A stretch of 64,000 bases of DNA from Taeniopygia guttata (Eukaryota > Chordata > Aves > Passeriformes > Estrildidae), in the NCBI RefSeq assembly GCF_048771995.1, contig NC_133024.1, positions 115,589,001 to 115,653,000 on the forward strand, in the 5' to 3' direction. Each line of letters starts with the position of its first letter. Position 1 is the stretch's first letter. The position numbers were made by a program, and so were the translations under genes. Of the stretch, positions 12,162-23,500 are shown in pieces. The notes beneath the pieces were generated by a model. It did not search any database, was not told the DNA's origin, and saw only the letters and a program-made list of their open reading frames with translations.

Positions 12162-14988
12162 ATGGACCCCCGGCCTCTCAACGAGTCGCTGCAGGAGATG
12201 CTCTGCCGCTCCGGGAACGGCACCGGGAACGGCACCGGCACCGGCACCGGCAACGGGACCAACGGCTCGGTCTGCGACCTCCTCCGCAGGGGCCTCCGCG
12301 GGCCCCCGGCGCCCAGAGGTGAGAGCGGGGGCGGGGGGAAGGAGCGGGATGGACCCGGGAAGGAACCCCCGCTTCGTGCCCGGCCCTGCGCTCCCCGGCA
12401 CGCCGGCACCCCCGCTTCGTCCCGCCGTGCCACCCCGGTGCCCGCCGCCCCGCGCTCCGGTTCTGCCGCTCCCCGACCGCCGCCGCTGCCTTTCCCCGCC
12501 GTGCCCCTCATCACACCCGCCACCCCCGGTCCCCGCGCCCCGGCCGCGGGCTCGGGGGCCCGGCACTGCCCAGGGATTCCGATGAGGATCTCGGCGCTGC
12601 CTGGGGGAACACGGCGGGCTGTGCCGGTGGCAGCAGGAGGGCGGAGGGGACCCCGACAGGGACGCCACGGACACAGACAGCGCCCGCCCCGCACCCCCGC
12701 CCCACTGCCGGGGCCGGGACCTCCAGCTGGACCCTCGGCTGGCACACCCCCATCCCACCCTCCACCAGAACCAAGAGCCCTAATCCCATCCCAGCCCCCG
12801 GCTGGGGCCCCTGCTCCGGCTTCTCACTCCGCTCTCCGGGCAGGACGTCCCCGGTCCCCGCGCCGCCCGGTGAGCACCGAGGCGGAGGGTGGGCAGGATG
12901 GGGGCACCCACCTGGATGAGGGTCCCTCAGCCTCAAGGAATTGAGCTGAGGACGGCGGGGTTCACCCCAAATCCCGGCGGCTGCCACACGGGGGGAAAAC
13001 GATGCACTCATCTGATGGGTCTCCACCGAGCCCCGCCGGTCACGTCGGAGCCCCGGTGTCCCAGTGCCTGGGCCCGTGCTGGGGCGCCTTTGGGGTGCCT
13101 TCAGAACGTGTCTGGGGGGCACCGGGCTATCCTCGGGGTGCCGTGGGAGAGTCTCTGTGGTGGCCTCGGGAGTGCTTTCAGAGTGTCTCTGGGGTGCCCC
13201 CGGGGTGCCAATGCAGCGCCGTGCCCCGCTGCCCGCAGAGCTGGACGTGGCGGTGCGCGTGGTGCTGTACGTGCTGATCTTCGTGCTGAGCGTCGGGGGC
13301 AACGCGCTGGTGGTGGCCGTGCTGGCGCTGAACCGGCGGCTGCGCACCGTCACCAACTGCTTCCTGCTGTCGCTGGCCCTGAGTGACCTGCTCCTGGCGC
13401 TGTGCTGCATGCCCTTCACCCTGCTGCCCGGCCTCATGGGCGCCTTCATCTTCGGCGACGTGGTCTGCAAGCTGGTCGCCTACCTCATGGGTAGGGTGGG
13501 GCAGGGCGGGGGCTTGTGCCTCCCCCATGGGTGGGGTGGGGCACGGCGGGGGGGCCTCATCCCTGCCCTGTCGGTACCCGGGGGCACGGGGAGGGGGCTC
13601 GTCTCTCCCCCGTGGATACGCTGGGGTTATCCCTTCCTCACGGGCGCACGGAATACGGCAGGGGGCTTTGGGAGGAGACGGGGGACTGACGCATCACGCC
13701 ATGCCCACTGACGCCCCCCACCACCCGCAGGGGTCTCGGTGGCCGTGTCCACCTTCAGCCTGGTGGCCATCGCCATCGAACGCTACAGTGCCATCTGCAA
13801 CCCGCTGCAGTCGCGCGCCTGGCAGACGCGGTCCCACGCGTGCCGTGTCATCGCGGGCACCTGGGCGCTGGCGGCGCTGCTGATGCTGCCCTACGCCGTG
13901 TACAGCACCACGCGGCCCGCGGCCCCCCGCCCGCCCCCCGCCCAGTGCACGCACCACTGGCCCAGCGAGCGCGTCCGGCAGGCCTGGTGAGTCCCGGCGA
14001 GGGAGGGGGAGCACGGGCCTCAGGGGATGCCCAGTGACGGGAACACCTCTCCCAGGTACGTCCTGCTGCTCCTCGTGCTCTTCTTCATCCCGGGCGTGGT
14101 GATGACGGTGGCATACGGGCTCATCTCCCGTGAGCTCTACCGCGGCATCCGCTTCGAGCTGGACGTCAAGAGGGAGGTGGCAGGTGAGGGGATGGGGTGG
14201 GGGTGATCCGGGGGTGACTCTTGTGTGGGCAGAGTGCCCACCCTAGCAGGCGAGGCAGGGCTGAGCCCTCACCCCTGCTCCCACAGCGGTGTGCTCCTCA
14301 GGGACACCCCCCTTTCCCAGGGACCTCCTTGTAGCTGTGGGATGCAGCGTGTCCCCATGGTGCCATTGCCATCTCCATGTCCCCATCCCACCCTCCTGGA
14401 GGGTGCTCCCGCGGTGTTGGGGTGCAGCATGTCCCTGGTGCCATGGCCGTGACCGTGCCTCCTCACTCCACAGCCCAGCATGGCACTGGGGGGGACCCAG
14501 CGCCCGCCTGCGATGAGGGTGACGGGTGCTACCTGCAGCTGTCCCGGCCGGGTGCAGCGCTGGAGCTGCGGGCGCTGGGGGCAGCGCAGCAGGACCGGGC
14601 CCGCATCAACAGCTCTGGGGCCCAGCTGGCGGCCAAGCGGCGTGTGATCCGCATGCTGGTGGTCATCGTGGCCATGTTCTTCCTCTGCTGGCTGCCCATC
14701 TTCGCCGCCAACACCTGGCGTGCCTTTGCCCCGCGGGCAGCCCAGCGGGCACTCTCAGGCACCCCCATCGCCTTCATCCACCTGCTGTCCTACACCTCAG
14801 CCTGCGCCAACCCCCTCATCTACTGCTTCATGAACCGCCGCTTCCGCAAGGCCTTCGGGGCCACCTGCGCGGGCTGGGGGTGCCGCCGCGCCTGCCCCCG
14901 CCGCCCGCCCGAGGACGAGCCCCCCATGGCCAGTGCCTCACTCTCCAAGTTCAGCTACACCACTGTCAGCAGCCTGGGACCCCCCTGA
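12162..14988 (+). CDS. CCKBR: CCKBR, cholecystokinin B/gastrin receptor
   Basis: Class A GPCR for gastrin and CCK, Gq-coupled, acting in stomach and brain. Exons: 12162-12318, 13239-13490, 13731-13986, 14056-14183, 14474-14988, the five-exon plan of the family; 435 residues (human 447). TM1 has GGNALVV. TM2 has LSLALSDLLLALCCMPF. TM3 ends with ERYSAIC (E/DRY position). TM5 has LLLVLFFIPGVVM. TM6 has FFLCWLPIF and TM7 has NPLIYCFMNRRF. Cysteines after TM7 could be palmitoylated. Exon 1 carries a repeated NGTG sequon cluster (about residues 19-35), so the N-tail has several potential N-glycosylation sites. It lies just downstream of CNGA4, as in human. The last 16 or so codons recur downstream of the stop. 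Confidence 0.96.
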
Positions 14989-15445
14989 GCCGGCACCCCC
15001 GAGCTGGAGCCTCCCGAGCCCTCCAACACCAGTGCCTGGGGCCCGCGCCACTGGGTCCCCACCAGCCCCCACGGCCAACACCTTTCTCTCCAAGTTCAGC
15101 TACACCATCCTCAGCAGCCTGGGACCCCTGAGCTAGCCCCCCTTAGGCCCCCTAACAGCAGTGCCTGCCCCCCCCTGAGCTGGACACCCCCAGCAGGACC
15201 CCCCAAGCATGAACCCCTGCCCTGCCAGCACACCCGTGCCCCCTCCGGTGCCCCCCAGCCGCCTGCCCTCGCCCAGCACCCCCCGCTCAATCCCAGTGGC
15301 CCCGACCCCCGGCTGGGTGGGGGCGAGGGGCGGGCGGGAGGAGCCTTGGGGCCGGGCGGGTCGGAGGCTGAGGGAGGTGGAAGAACCCCCAGCCCAGCTC
15401 AGCCCGGGGTCTGCCCCGCTGCTCCCCGGCTACGGTCACAATAAA
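14989..15445 (+). other. CCKBR: CCKBR 3' UTR with duplicated C-terminal segment and poly(A) signal
   Basis: A tandem copy of the coding end (FLSKFSYTILSSLGPLS, stop at 15134-15136) follows about 141 bp after the real one. AATAAA at 15440-15445 is the likely poly(A) signal. The rest is C-rich. Confidence 0.75.
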
Positions 15446-15977
15446 CTGACCCCGTGCCCACCTGCGCCGCTGCTCCCAGCGCTCCTGCCCCGCCGCACGG
15501 AGGCTCCGCGGGGCAGCTCCGGGCGGGACGTGGGGTCGGCGCCGCGCGGGGCTCGGGGGGCTGCGGGCTGGGCACTGCTGAGCCCGGCGGCGGCGGCAGC
15601 TGGGGGGATGGACCCCGGTGCACCCGGTGCCGGCCCGAGAGGGTGATCGTGCGCCCCAGGGGAGGGGGACCCCACGGGAGGGGATCCCGGGGGAGGGTAC
15701 CGGGGACCCCGGCCGCCCCAGAACTCCATCTCCCATCTTGCCCCGCGCTCGAACGTCAGACCGGCTCCTTCATTTGCATACGGCTTCCCGCCCCGGGTGG
15801 CCACGCCCAGCCCCGCGCCATTGGTCGCGCCCCCGCCGCTCTCGGCCATGGCGCCGGGGGCGGGCCCACAGCCCCGCCCAACCTTGGCCCCGCCCACCCC
15901 GCGGCATTGCCCCGCCCCTCGCCGGTAAATGGCGCCGCTCGGCCCCGCCCCCGAGCCGGCCCCGCCCTCGCTCGGCC
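15446..15977 (+). promoter_or_regulatory. SMPD1: SMPD1 promoter region with octamer motif
   Basis: A CpG-rich interval runs between the CCKBR poly(A) signal and the SMPD1 start codon. A perfect octamer ATTTGCAT lies at 15772-15779, about 200 bp upstream of the ATG, and stands out in GC-rich DNA. CCGCCC boxes (Sp1-type) repeat at 15790-15960. No TATA box. CAVIN3, found between these genes in human, is absent from this short gap. Confidence 0.5.
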
Positions 15978-18900
15978 ATGGCGGCCGGGGCTCGGGCCCC
16001 GCTGGCCCCGCGGGCACCGCGGACACCGCGGACACTGCTGCCGCCGCTGCCGCTGGCCCTGGCCGCGCTGGCGCTGCTGGCGCTGCCGGTGACGGCGGGG
16101 TCGCCGCCCGGCCCCGAGGAGCAGCTGGCGGCGGCGGCGCCGCGCTGGGGCTGGCAGAACGTGTCGTGCCCGGCCTGCCGGGTGCTGTTCGGGGCGCTGG
16201 ACCTGGCGCTACAGGTGGGCACGGGGGACCGCCGGGACACCGGGGGCACCGGGTGGCACCGGGAGGACGCCGGAAGACCGGGCGAGGCACGGGGATGGAC
16301 ACCAGGACGGGAAGAGCAGGGGCGACAGGACTGGGACAGGAACGGGGACATGGGGGACAGGACGGGACAGGGACAGGACGGGACAGGCCGGGCCGGTCCC
16401 TCGTGACGGGCCGGGGCAGGTCGGGGCTTGTGACAGGCACGAGACCGGGTTGGGAATGGGGACAGGGACGGGTCGGGATCGGGACGGGCGGGGACGGGGA
16501 GAATGACAAGCTGGGACGGCTGAAAGAGCAACGGGGGCGGGGACGGGCGGGGCCGTGCCAGCGGCTCCGCTCGGGGGAACGGGGACAGGCTGGGGCGGGG
16601 ACGGGAAGGGAGGGAGGAGGGCACCGGACTGGGGAGCAGAGGGGCTGGGGGATCGTGTGGGTCCCTTCTGGCCTCGGGATATCCAGCTGAGCGGTCCGGG
16701 GTGGCCGGCGGGTGTGGGACAGTGACAGGAGCCGGGCGGTGCCGTGCGCCTCCCGGGGGCTGGCAGGAGGTGCGGGGTGCCGGGACCATGCCGGTGTCCA
16801 TCCCCCGCAGCTGGAGCCGAACGTGGCCCGCGTGGGGCGCGTGGCGTCGCGGCTGTGCCAGGAGCTGCGGCTGGCGCGGCCGCCCGTGTGCCGCCAGGCC
16901 GTCCAGCTCTTCCAGGGAGACGTGGTGGCCGCCTGGGCGCGCTCCGTGCTGCGCCCGCCCGAGGCCTGCGGGCTGCTGCTGGGCCCCCGCTGCGGCCACT
17001 GGGACATCCTGGGCGCCTGGAACCTGTCCCTGCCCGCTGCCCCCAAGCCGCCGGTGCGGCCGCCCTCGCCGCCGCCGCCCGGAGCGCCCACGGCCCGCAT
17101 CCTCTTCCTCACGGACCTGCACTGGGACCGTCAGTACGCGCCGGGCAGCGCCGTTGCCTGCCCCGACCCGCTGTGCTGCCGCGGGGCGCCCCGCGAGGGG
17201 CCGGGGGCGGCGGGCTTCTGGGGCTCCTACAGCAAGTGCGACCTTCCCCTGCACACCATCGACTCGCTGCTGGCCCAGCTCCCCAACGGCACCGGGAACG
17301 GCACCGGGAACGGCACCGGGAACGGCGCCGGCGGCTTCGCGGCGGCGTACTGGACCGGGGACATTCCCGCGCACGACGTGTGGCAGCAGAGCCGCGGGGA
17401 CCAGCTGCGGGCGCTGCGCACGGTGACGGCCCTGCTGCGTGCCCGCCTCGGCGGGCTGCGCGTCTTCCCCGCTGTGGGCAACCACGAGGCCACGCCGGTG
17501 AACGCCTTCCCGCCGCCCTACGTGCGCGGCAACCGCTCGGCCGCGTGGCTGTACGACGCCATGGCCGAGGCCTGGCAGCCCTGGCTGCCCCCCGCCGCCC
17601 TGCGCACCCTGCGGTGGGCACGGGGCCGGGGAGGGCTCCACCGCTCAGGGGTGTGGGGGCAGGAGGGCACAGGGGCGGGGGCCCTTGGTCTGTTGCATTT
17701 GGGGTACCAGGGATCAGGGGACACAGGGCTGGCAGGCTGCGGGGCTCTGGGCTGGCAGCTGTTCTGGGGGCTGCAGGAGGACAGACTGGGGGCTCAGAGC
17801 AGGAAACTCCGGGCTACTGGGGGCACAGGACTAGCAGGAGACAGCATGGTCTCCATGCTGGAGGGGCAGTGGGGGTTCCAGGCTCGCTGGGGCCAGGTGC
17901 AGATGGCTCAGCTTCATGGGGGGGAGAGGTGCAAGGAGGGGGGTCGTGGCTGGCTGGCGTACAGAGAGGGCTGTGGGGTAACGGGCTCCAGGCTGGGGGC
18001 TGTAGGAGGGTGGGCAGAGCAGGTAGCAGAGAGCTGGGGGTGTGTGGGATGGGTGCAGAGTCTGTGGCTCAGGGGACACAGCATTGACCTCCCTTTTCCA
18101 CACAGGGCTGGAGGGTTCTACACGGCACAGGTCTGGCCTGGGCTGCGCCTCGTCTCTCTCAACATGAACTTCTGCTCCCAGGCCAACTTCTGGCTTCTCA
18201 TCAACGCCACTGACCCTGCGGGGCAGCTCCAGTGGCTCATGGGGGTCCTGGCAGATGCTGAGCGTGATGGGGAGAAGGTGGGGGGGGGTTCTGGGGGGCC
18301 ATGGGGTGTCCCAGTGGGCCCTGGGCAAACCCACAGCCCTGGCTCCCTGCCCACAGGTGCACATCATCGGGCACATCCCCCCAGCCCACTGTCTGCACAG
18401 CTGGAGCTGGAACTACTACCGCATCATCAGCAGGTCAGTGCCTGACCCCTGCCCAGACCCCACACCATGTGCCAGACCCCTGACCATGTGCTCCACCCCA
18501 TGTGCCACACCTTCATTCCATGTGCTGGACCCCTGTCCGTGTGCCCTTGTCCCCCACACCAGAGCCCCCACAAGCCAGAGCCTGGCTCCACACCCTGAAC
18601 TCCCATTCCACACGTGGTCCCCCTGCCCTACACGACAGGCCCCTGCCTCGTATGCTGGACCTCTGCAGCAGACTTTACCCCACAGCCTGGGCTCTCTCTC
18701 CGTGTGCCATCCTGTGCACCAGACTGCCCGCCCCGTGTGCCAGACCCCCACCCCATGTATCCTGCACCCCCACCCCCCATACCGGACCTCAGGGCCAGGC
18801 CCGGGTTGGGGTTCCAGGCTGAGGCTCTGGGGATGCCACCCCTGCTCACCCACCCTGGCAGGTTCGAGGGCACCGTCGCGGCGCAGTTTTTCGGGCACAC

Positions 18901-19504
18901 GCATCTGGACGAGTTCGAGTTGTTCTACGATGAGGAGACGCTGACACGTCCCGTCTCCATCGCCTTCATCGCGCCAAGTGTCACCACCTACATCAACCTC
19001 AATCCCGGTGCGCCCCCAGCCCCGCCACGCGTCCCCCCGAGCCAGGCCAGTCCCCAGCGCTGACCATCCCTCCTGCCTCCCGCTGCAGGGTACCGCGTCT
19101 ACGAGGTGGCCGGCTCCTACCCCGGCAGCTCCCACGCGGTCCTGGACCACGAGACCTTCATCCTAAACCTGACGGAGGCCAACGCGGCGCCGCCGGGCAC
19201 TGCCCCGCGCTGGCGGCGGCTCTACGGCGCACGCGAGGCCTACGGGCTGCCCGCGGCCTTCCCCGCCGACTGGGACCGGCTGGTGCGGCGCATGCAGGAC
19301 GACGAGCCGCTCTTCCAGCTCTTCTGGTTCCACCTGCACAAGGGGCACCCGCCCCGTGAGCCCTGCGGCGGCCCCTGCAAGGCCGCCCTGCTCTGCGCCC
19401 TGCGCTCCGGCCGCGCCGCCGACCCTGCGCTCTGCCGGCCCCTGCGCCCTGCGCTGCCCTTCCCGCGCATCCAGGAGCTCTGGCACCAGCGGCGGCTCTG
19501 CTGA
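15978..19504 (+). CDS. SMPD1: SMPD1, acid sphingomyelinase
   Basis: Lysosomal and secreted Zn phosphodiesterase that cleaves sphingomyelin to ceramide and phosphocholine. Exons: 15978-16214, 16811-17613, 18106-18277, 18357-18433, 18862-19007, 19089-19504; in phase, 616 residues (human about 630). The order is: hydrophobic signal (about residues 18-42), saposin-B domain with paired cysteines (about 54-135), proline linker, metallophosphatase domain and C-terminal region. Metal-site motifs are present: TDLHWD (about 180), [12 protein letters not shown] (about 301), GHIPP (about 409) and GHTHLDEF (about 439). The chain ends in Cys, like human, where that Cys controls activity. An NGTG repeat (17286-17330, about residue 237) adds sequons in a loop where human has only a short link. 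A full enzyme is expected. Confidence 0.96.
18434..18860. repeat. Degenerate tandem repeat, SMPD1 intron 4
   Basis: Words like CCATGTGCCAGACCCC and CACACC recur from the donor to near the acceptor. Units of about 25-35 bp are poorly conserved. Confidence 0.55.
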
Positions 19505-19524
19505 GCCAGGGGCCAGCAGGAGCA

Positions 19525-19795
19525 GGGGCTGGGACATGGTGACACCGGGAGCTCCTGGGACATGGTGATACCGGGAGCTCCTGGGACATGGTGACACCAG
19601 GAGCTCCTGGGACATGGTCACACCGGGAGCTCCTGGGACACAGTGACATCAGGAGCTCCCGGGACATGGTGATACCAGGAGCTCCTGGGACATGGTGACA
19701 CCGGGAGCTCCTGGGACATGGTGACACCAGGAGCTCCCAAGATGTGGTCACACCAGGAGCTCCCGGGATGTGGTCACACCAGGAGCAGGGTCAGC
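19525..19795. repeat. 26-bp minisatellite in SMPD1 3' UTR
   Basis: About ten copies of a 26-bp unit, CTCCTGGGACATGGTGACAC plus CGGGAG, begin some 20 bp after the SMPD1 stop codon. A few copies have GTCA for GTGA or GATGTGG for GACATGG. The array would be transcribed in the 3' UTR. Confidence 0.92.
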
Positions 19796-19955
19796 AGTGG
19801 CCTCAGGGGAAGCAGGGCAGGGCCAGGGTTACACAGGCAGCAGGATTGTAGCCAGCACAGGTCACACAGGGGTGGGGCTGGGAGCAGGATTGGTACAAGG
19901 TCACTGGGAGCAAGGCTGGGATTGGCACGTGGTCCCCATGTCCCACCAGTTACAC

Positions 19956-19961
19956 AATAAA
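19956..19961 (+). terminator. SMPD1: SMPD1 poly(A) signal
   Basis: AATAAA about 450 bp after the SMPD1 stop codon, the only canonical signal before the convergent APBB1 3' end. Confidence 0.75.
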
Positions 19962-20376
19962 GGCACAACAGACACCGCCACCCCTCCTAATCCTCTCCAC
20001 CAGGACTGGAACTGGGGTCAGGATCAGCACATAGTCCTCACGCTCCCATCACCCCCCGTACAGGTGTGATGGACCGCACTGTCCTTCATCCTCCTCACTG
20101 CAATTCTCAGCCGCAGCAGCTTAGGGAGACCCAAATCAGGGATGCTGGGGCCCCACCACCCCACCTCCTTGTCCTGATTGTCACCCACTGGGATCACAAT
20201 TGGGATCATCCCATGATCCCTGTACTCCCATCGTCCTCCTAATAAGATGTGGATGGGCCCCACTGCCTCTCTTCACCAACATCCGAAGAAGACCAGAACA
20301 GACCCAGCACCGTCCTGCTCTTGCTGCTCCTGCCTGTGTGAGGCCAAACGCAGCCAAGCCGGGCTGGTGGAATGGG
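19962..20376. other. SMPD1-APBB1 tail-to-tail gap
   Basis: Unique sequence, less GC-rich than the surroundings, with no coding frame or repeat that I recognise. Confidence 0.5.
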
Positions 20377-20382
20377 TTTATT
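20377..20382 (-). terminator. APBB1: APBB1 poly(A) signal
   Basis: TTTATT on the + strand (AATAAA on minus) in an A/T-rich patch about 210 bp past the APBB1 stop codon. Confidence 0.75.
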
Positions 20383-20590
20383 AATTAATGATTTAGTACA
20401 ACACAGACCCTCGTTACACCACATGCATTGGGGACCTTGGGGGGGGCGCGACCCACCGTGGGGGCCGTGGTTGGGGGCAGGACCCCCGACCCAACACCCT
20501 GGGTAACTCTGCGCCCCGGAGCGTTGGGTCTGCGGTCCTGCCCCCGACGCTGCCTTGCCCAGCCACGTGCCCCCCACGCCCTCGCCCCGC

Positions 20591-23500
20591 TCACGGGGTC
20601 TGCGCCCCTCCCCGCCGCGGTTTGAGGGTCCCCAGGAGGGTCTGCACCCCCCGGCGCACAGAGGAGCCCACCCGCCGTGCCACTGAGTCGGCCGGGGGGG
20701 CCGGCAGGCAGGAGCTGGAGGCCTGGGGCCGCGCATCCAGGCACTTCTGGTAGCGGAGCTGCGGGGAGCGAGGGGGTCAGCGGGGCGGGGGGCGGCCCGG
20801 GGGGGGCCGGGGGTGGCACTCACCACGCAGGCGGCCTGCAGCGCCTCGCTGAGCCCCGCGGCGTTGGGCTCGCACCACACCATGTGGCAGCGGAAGGTGC
20901 CGGGGGCGCTGGCCATGATGAAGGCGAAGGCGCGGACGTCGCGTCCCACCCCCATGAAGGACAGGAACCGCACGCGGCACTCGCACAGCACCGCCTCTGT
21001 CTGGGGGCACGCGGGTCACCCGCAGCTCGGGCACCACGGCAGGAGAAGCAGCGGGCATCGGGGCACCCGTGGCAAGGGGAAGGGGTCACCAGGGCACCCA
21101 CACGATGGGCAGGGGGGCAGTGAGACACCCCCAGGACGGGGACAGGGTCAGCAGGGCACATGGAATGTCACTGTGAATCCCTGGGGCTGGGAGGGGGTTC
21201 CCCAAGGCCCCACGGGATGTGGTGGGATGGGGACACCGTGGAAGGAGCCGTGATAGGGTCACTCAAACCCCAGAACAGGAAGGGGTCACCAGTGAGGACG
21301 GGGGCCAACACATCTCCCCAGAGTGGGACAGGGTCACCGCAGCCCCCCAGGGGAGTGGTCCGAGCTGGGGATGCACCTGGTGATGGGGAGGGTGGGCGTA
21401 GGTGGGGGTGCCGGGGCAGGGGGTCCGAGGAGGGCACGCACCTGGCGGTGAGCGATGGTGAGAGTGGCGGGGGCCACACTGACCACCACGGGGGTGGGCG
21501 CAGGCGGCTCCCCTGAGCCAGGGGCCAGCGCCGCCTCCAGTGCCGCGTTGATCACATCCATGCCTGGGGGGCACAGGGACGCTCAGGGCATCTCTGGGGG
21601 TGCCCTCGCCCCACAGCTGCTGCACGTGGGCCGGAGGAGCCCCCCAAGACACTCCCCTTGAGTCCCCCACTCACCCACTGGCTTGGCCACGGGGACACAG
21701 CCCAGGTAACACACGGGGAAGCGCTGAACCACCTCACTCTTGGGGGCTGGGAACTCCACTGTGGGGGAGGTGCTGTCAGAAACCCCCAGAGACCCCCAAG
21801 ACACCCCAGAGCCCCAACATCCCTCCAGAACCCCTCCCCATCCCTCAGTGCTCACCCAGCACCCCAAGACCTCTTGTACCCTGGGCACTGCAGTGTGTGG
21901 GGGACATGGCAGACCTCCCCAGAGCCCTTCAAGTACCCCCCAGAGCACCCCAACACTCCCCCAGAGCACCCCCAGATCTCCCAACACACTCAACTGTGCT
22001 GCCTTGCTCTTGGGGGCCAGGAGCCCTACTGTGGTGGAGGACATTGTGGGGCACCCCCTAAACCTCCCTAAAAGCCACTCTCCCTTCCAACTGCCCTCCC
22101 CCAGCGAATGCAACCTCCAGACCCACAAGCCCCCTCCCCTGCAGCCACCCTATCCCCCAGCAGTCCTCCAGCCCTTCCCAGTGACCCCCAGACTCCTGGA
22201 GCCCCCCAGTTCCCTCAGAGGTACCCCTAACGCCGTACCCTGCAGGGGAGGCTCCCCCAGCCGGGGCGCGTCTGTCCCCAGGCCATTGCCTGCTGCCCGG
22301 GCACTTCGCCGCTCCGCCGTCAGCTGGGGCACAGGGGGACAGGGCCCTCCCAGATGTCACACCACAGTGACCTCCAGGGACCCCCGTGGTGACCCACAGT
22401 CCCCCAGCTGTCACACAAGGGGCACCCCCAGCCCTCCTGGCCGTCATGCCCTGGGCACCCACAGGGACCCCCAGGGATCCCTGGGCCCTGTGGCAGGTCT
22501 GTGGGGACGCTGGGGTGGGCAGGGGCTCACCCCTAGGGGCCGGCTGGAGGGGCCTGGAGGTCTCACCTGTGTGCAGATGTGCAGGCTAGGGCAAGTCCTG
22601 GCGGGTTTCTGGGGGGTCTCACCTGGGCACAGACGTGCAGGCCAAGGAAGGGGAATTTGGGGTGGGTTACCTGGGCCTGGGGGGTCTTGGGGGTGTCTCA
22701 CCTGGGTCCAGACCTGGTGCAGGTCAGGTGAGGGGTTCTCAGGGGCTTTTTGGGGGTCTCATCTCAGGGGGCCTGCAGCCTAGACCAAGGTGGCAGTTTG
22801 GGGTGAAGCCCAGCAGAGGGTTGGGAGGGTTTTACCTGGACACAGAACCAGTGCCGGCCAGAGTGGGGGAGTCCCGTGGAAATTTAGGGGGGTCTCACTT
22901 AGGCACAGACATGGTGCAGGCCACGGGGGCAGTTTGAGGGGTCCTGGGCAGGTCTGGGGGGTCTCACCTGAGCACAAATGCGGTGCAGGCCAGCGGCGAT
23001 GGCGCTGGCGGGCCCCTCGCAGCGGAACACGTGGCACTTCAGCACCTGCGTCAGGGGGTCCCGGGCCACGTATGCGAAGTCCCTGGGGGGAGCAGGGTGT
23101 GCTCAGGACCACCCCAGTCCCCTCCCCACCCAGTCCGGGCCGGGCCGGGGGGCACTGGGGGTCTGGGGGCAGATTGGAGCCGTACCTCTCCCTTATCCCC
23201 GGCAGCACAGCGGGACAGAGCAGGGTTAGGGGGTGCTGGGGGGGCATGGGCATGCCCCAGGCCCCAGCCCTCACCCCCGAGATCTGTTCCTGCCACACAC
23301 CCTTCTCTGCGGGGGGCTCCGTTTTGGGACCCCATGGCCCCCACCTGCCCCACCCATGGGACCACATCCACATGTGGGACCTCCCAGCCCTGTGCACGTG
23401 ACCCCCAGAGCCCCACGGCTCACCCATGTGGGGACCCCAGCCCCACGGCCCCCAGCCCCACATATATGGGATTCCAGAGCCCCCACCCCACACGGTGTGG

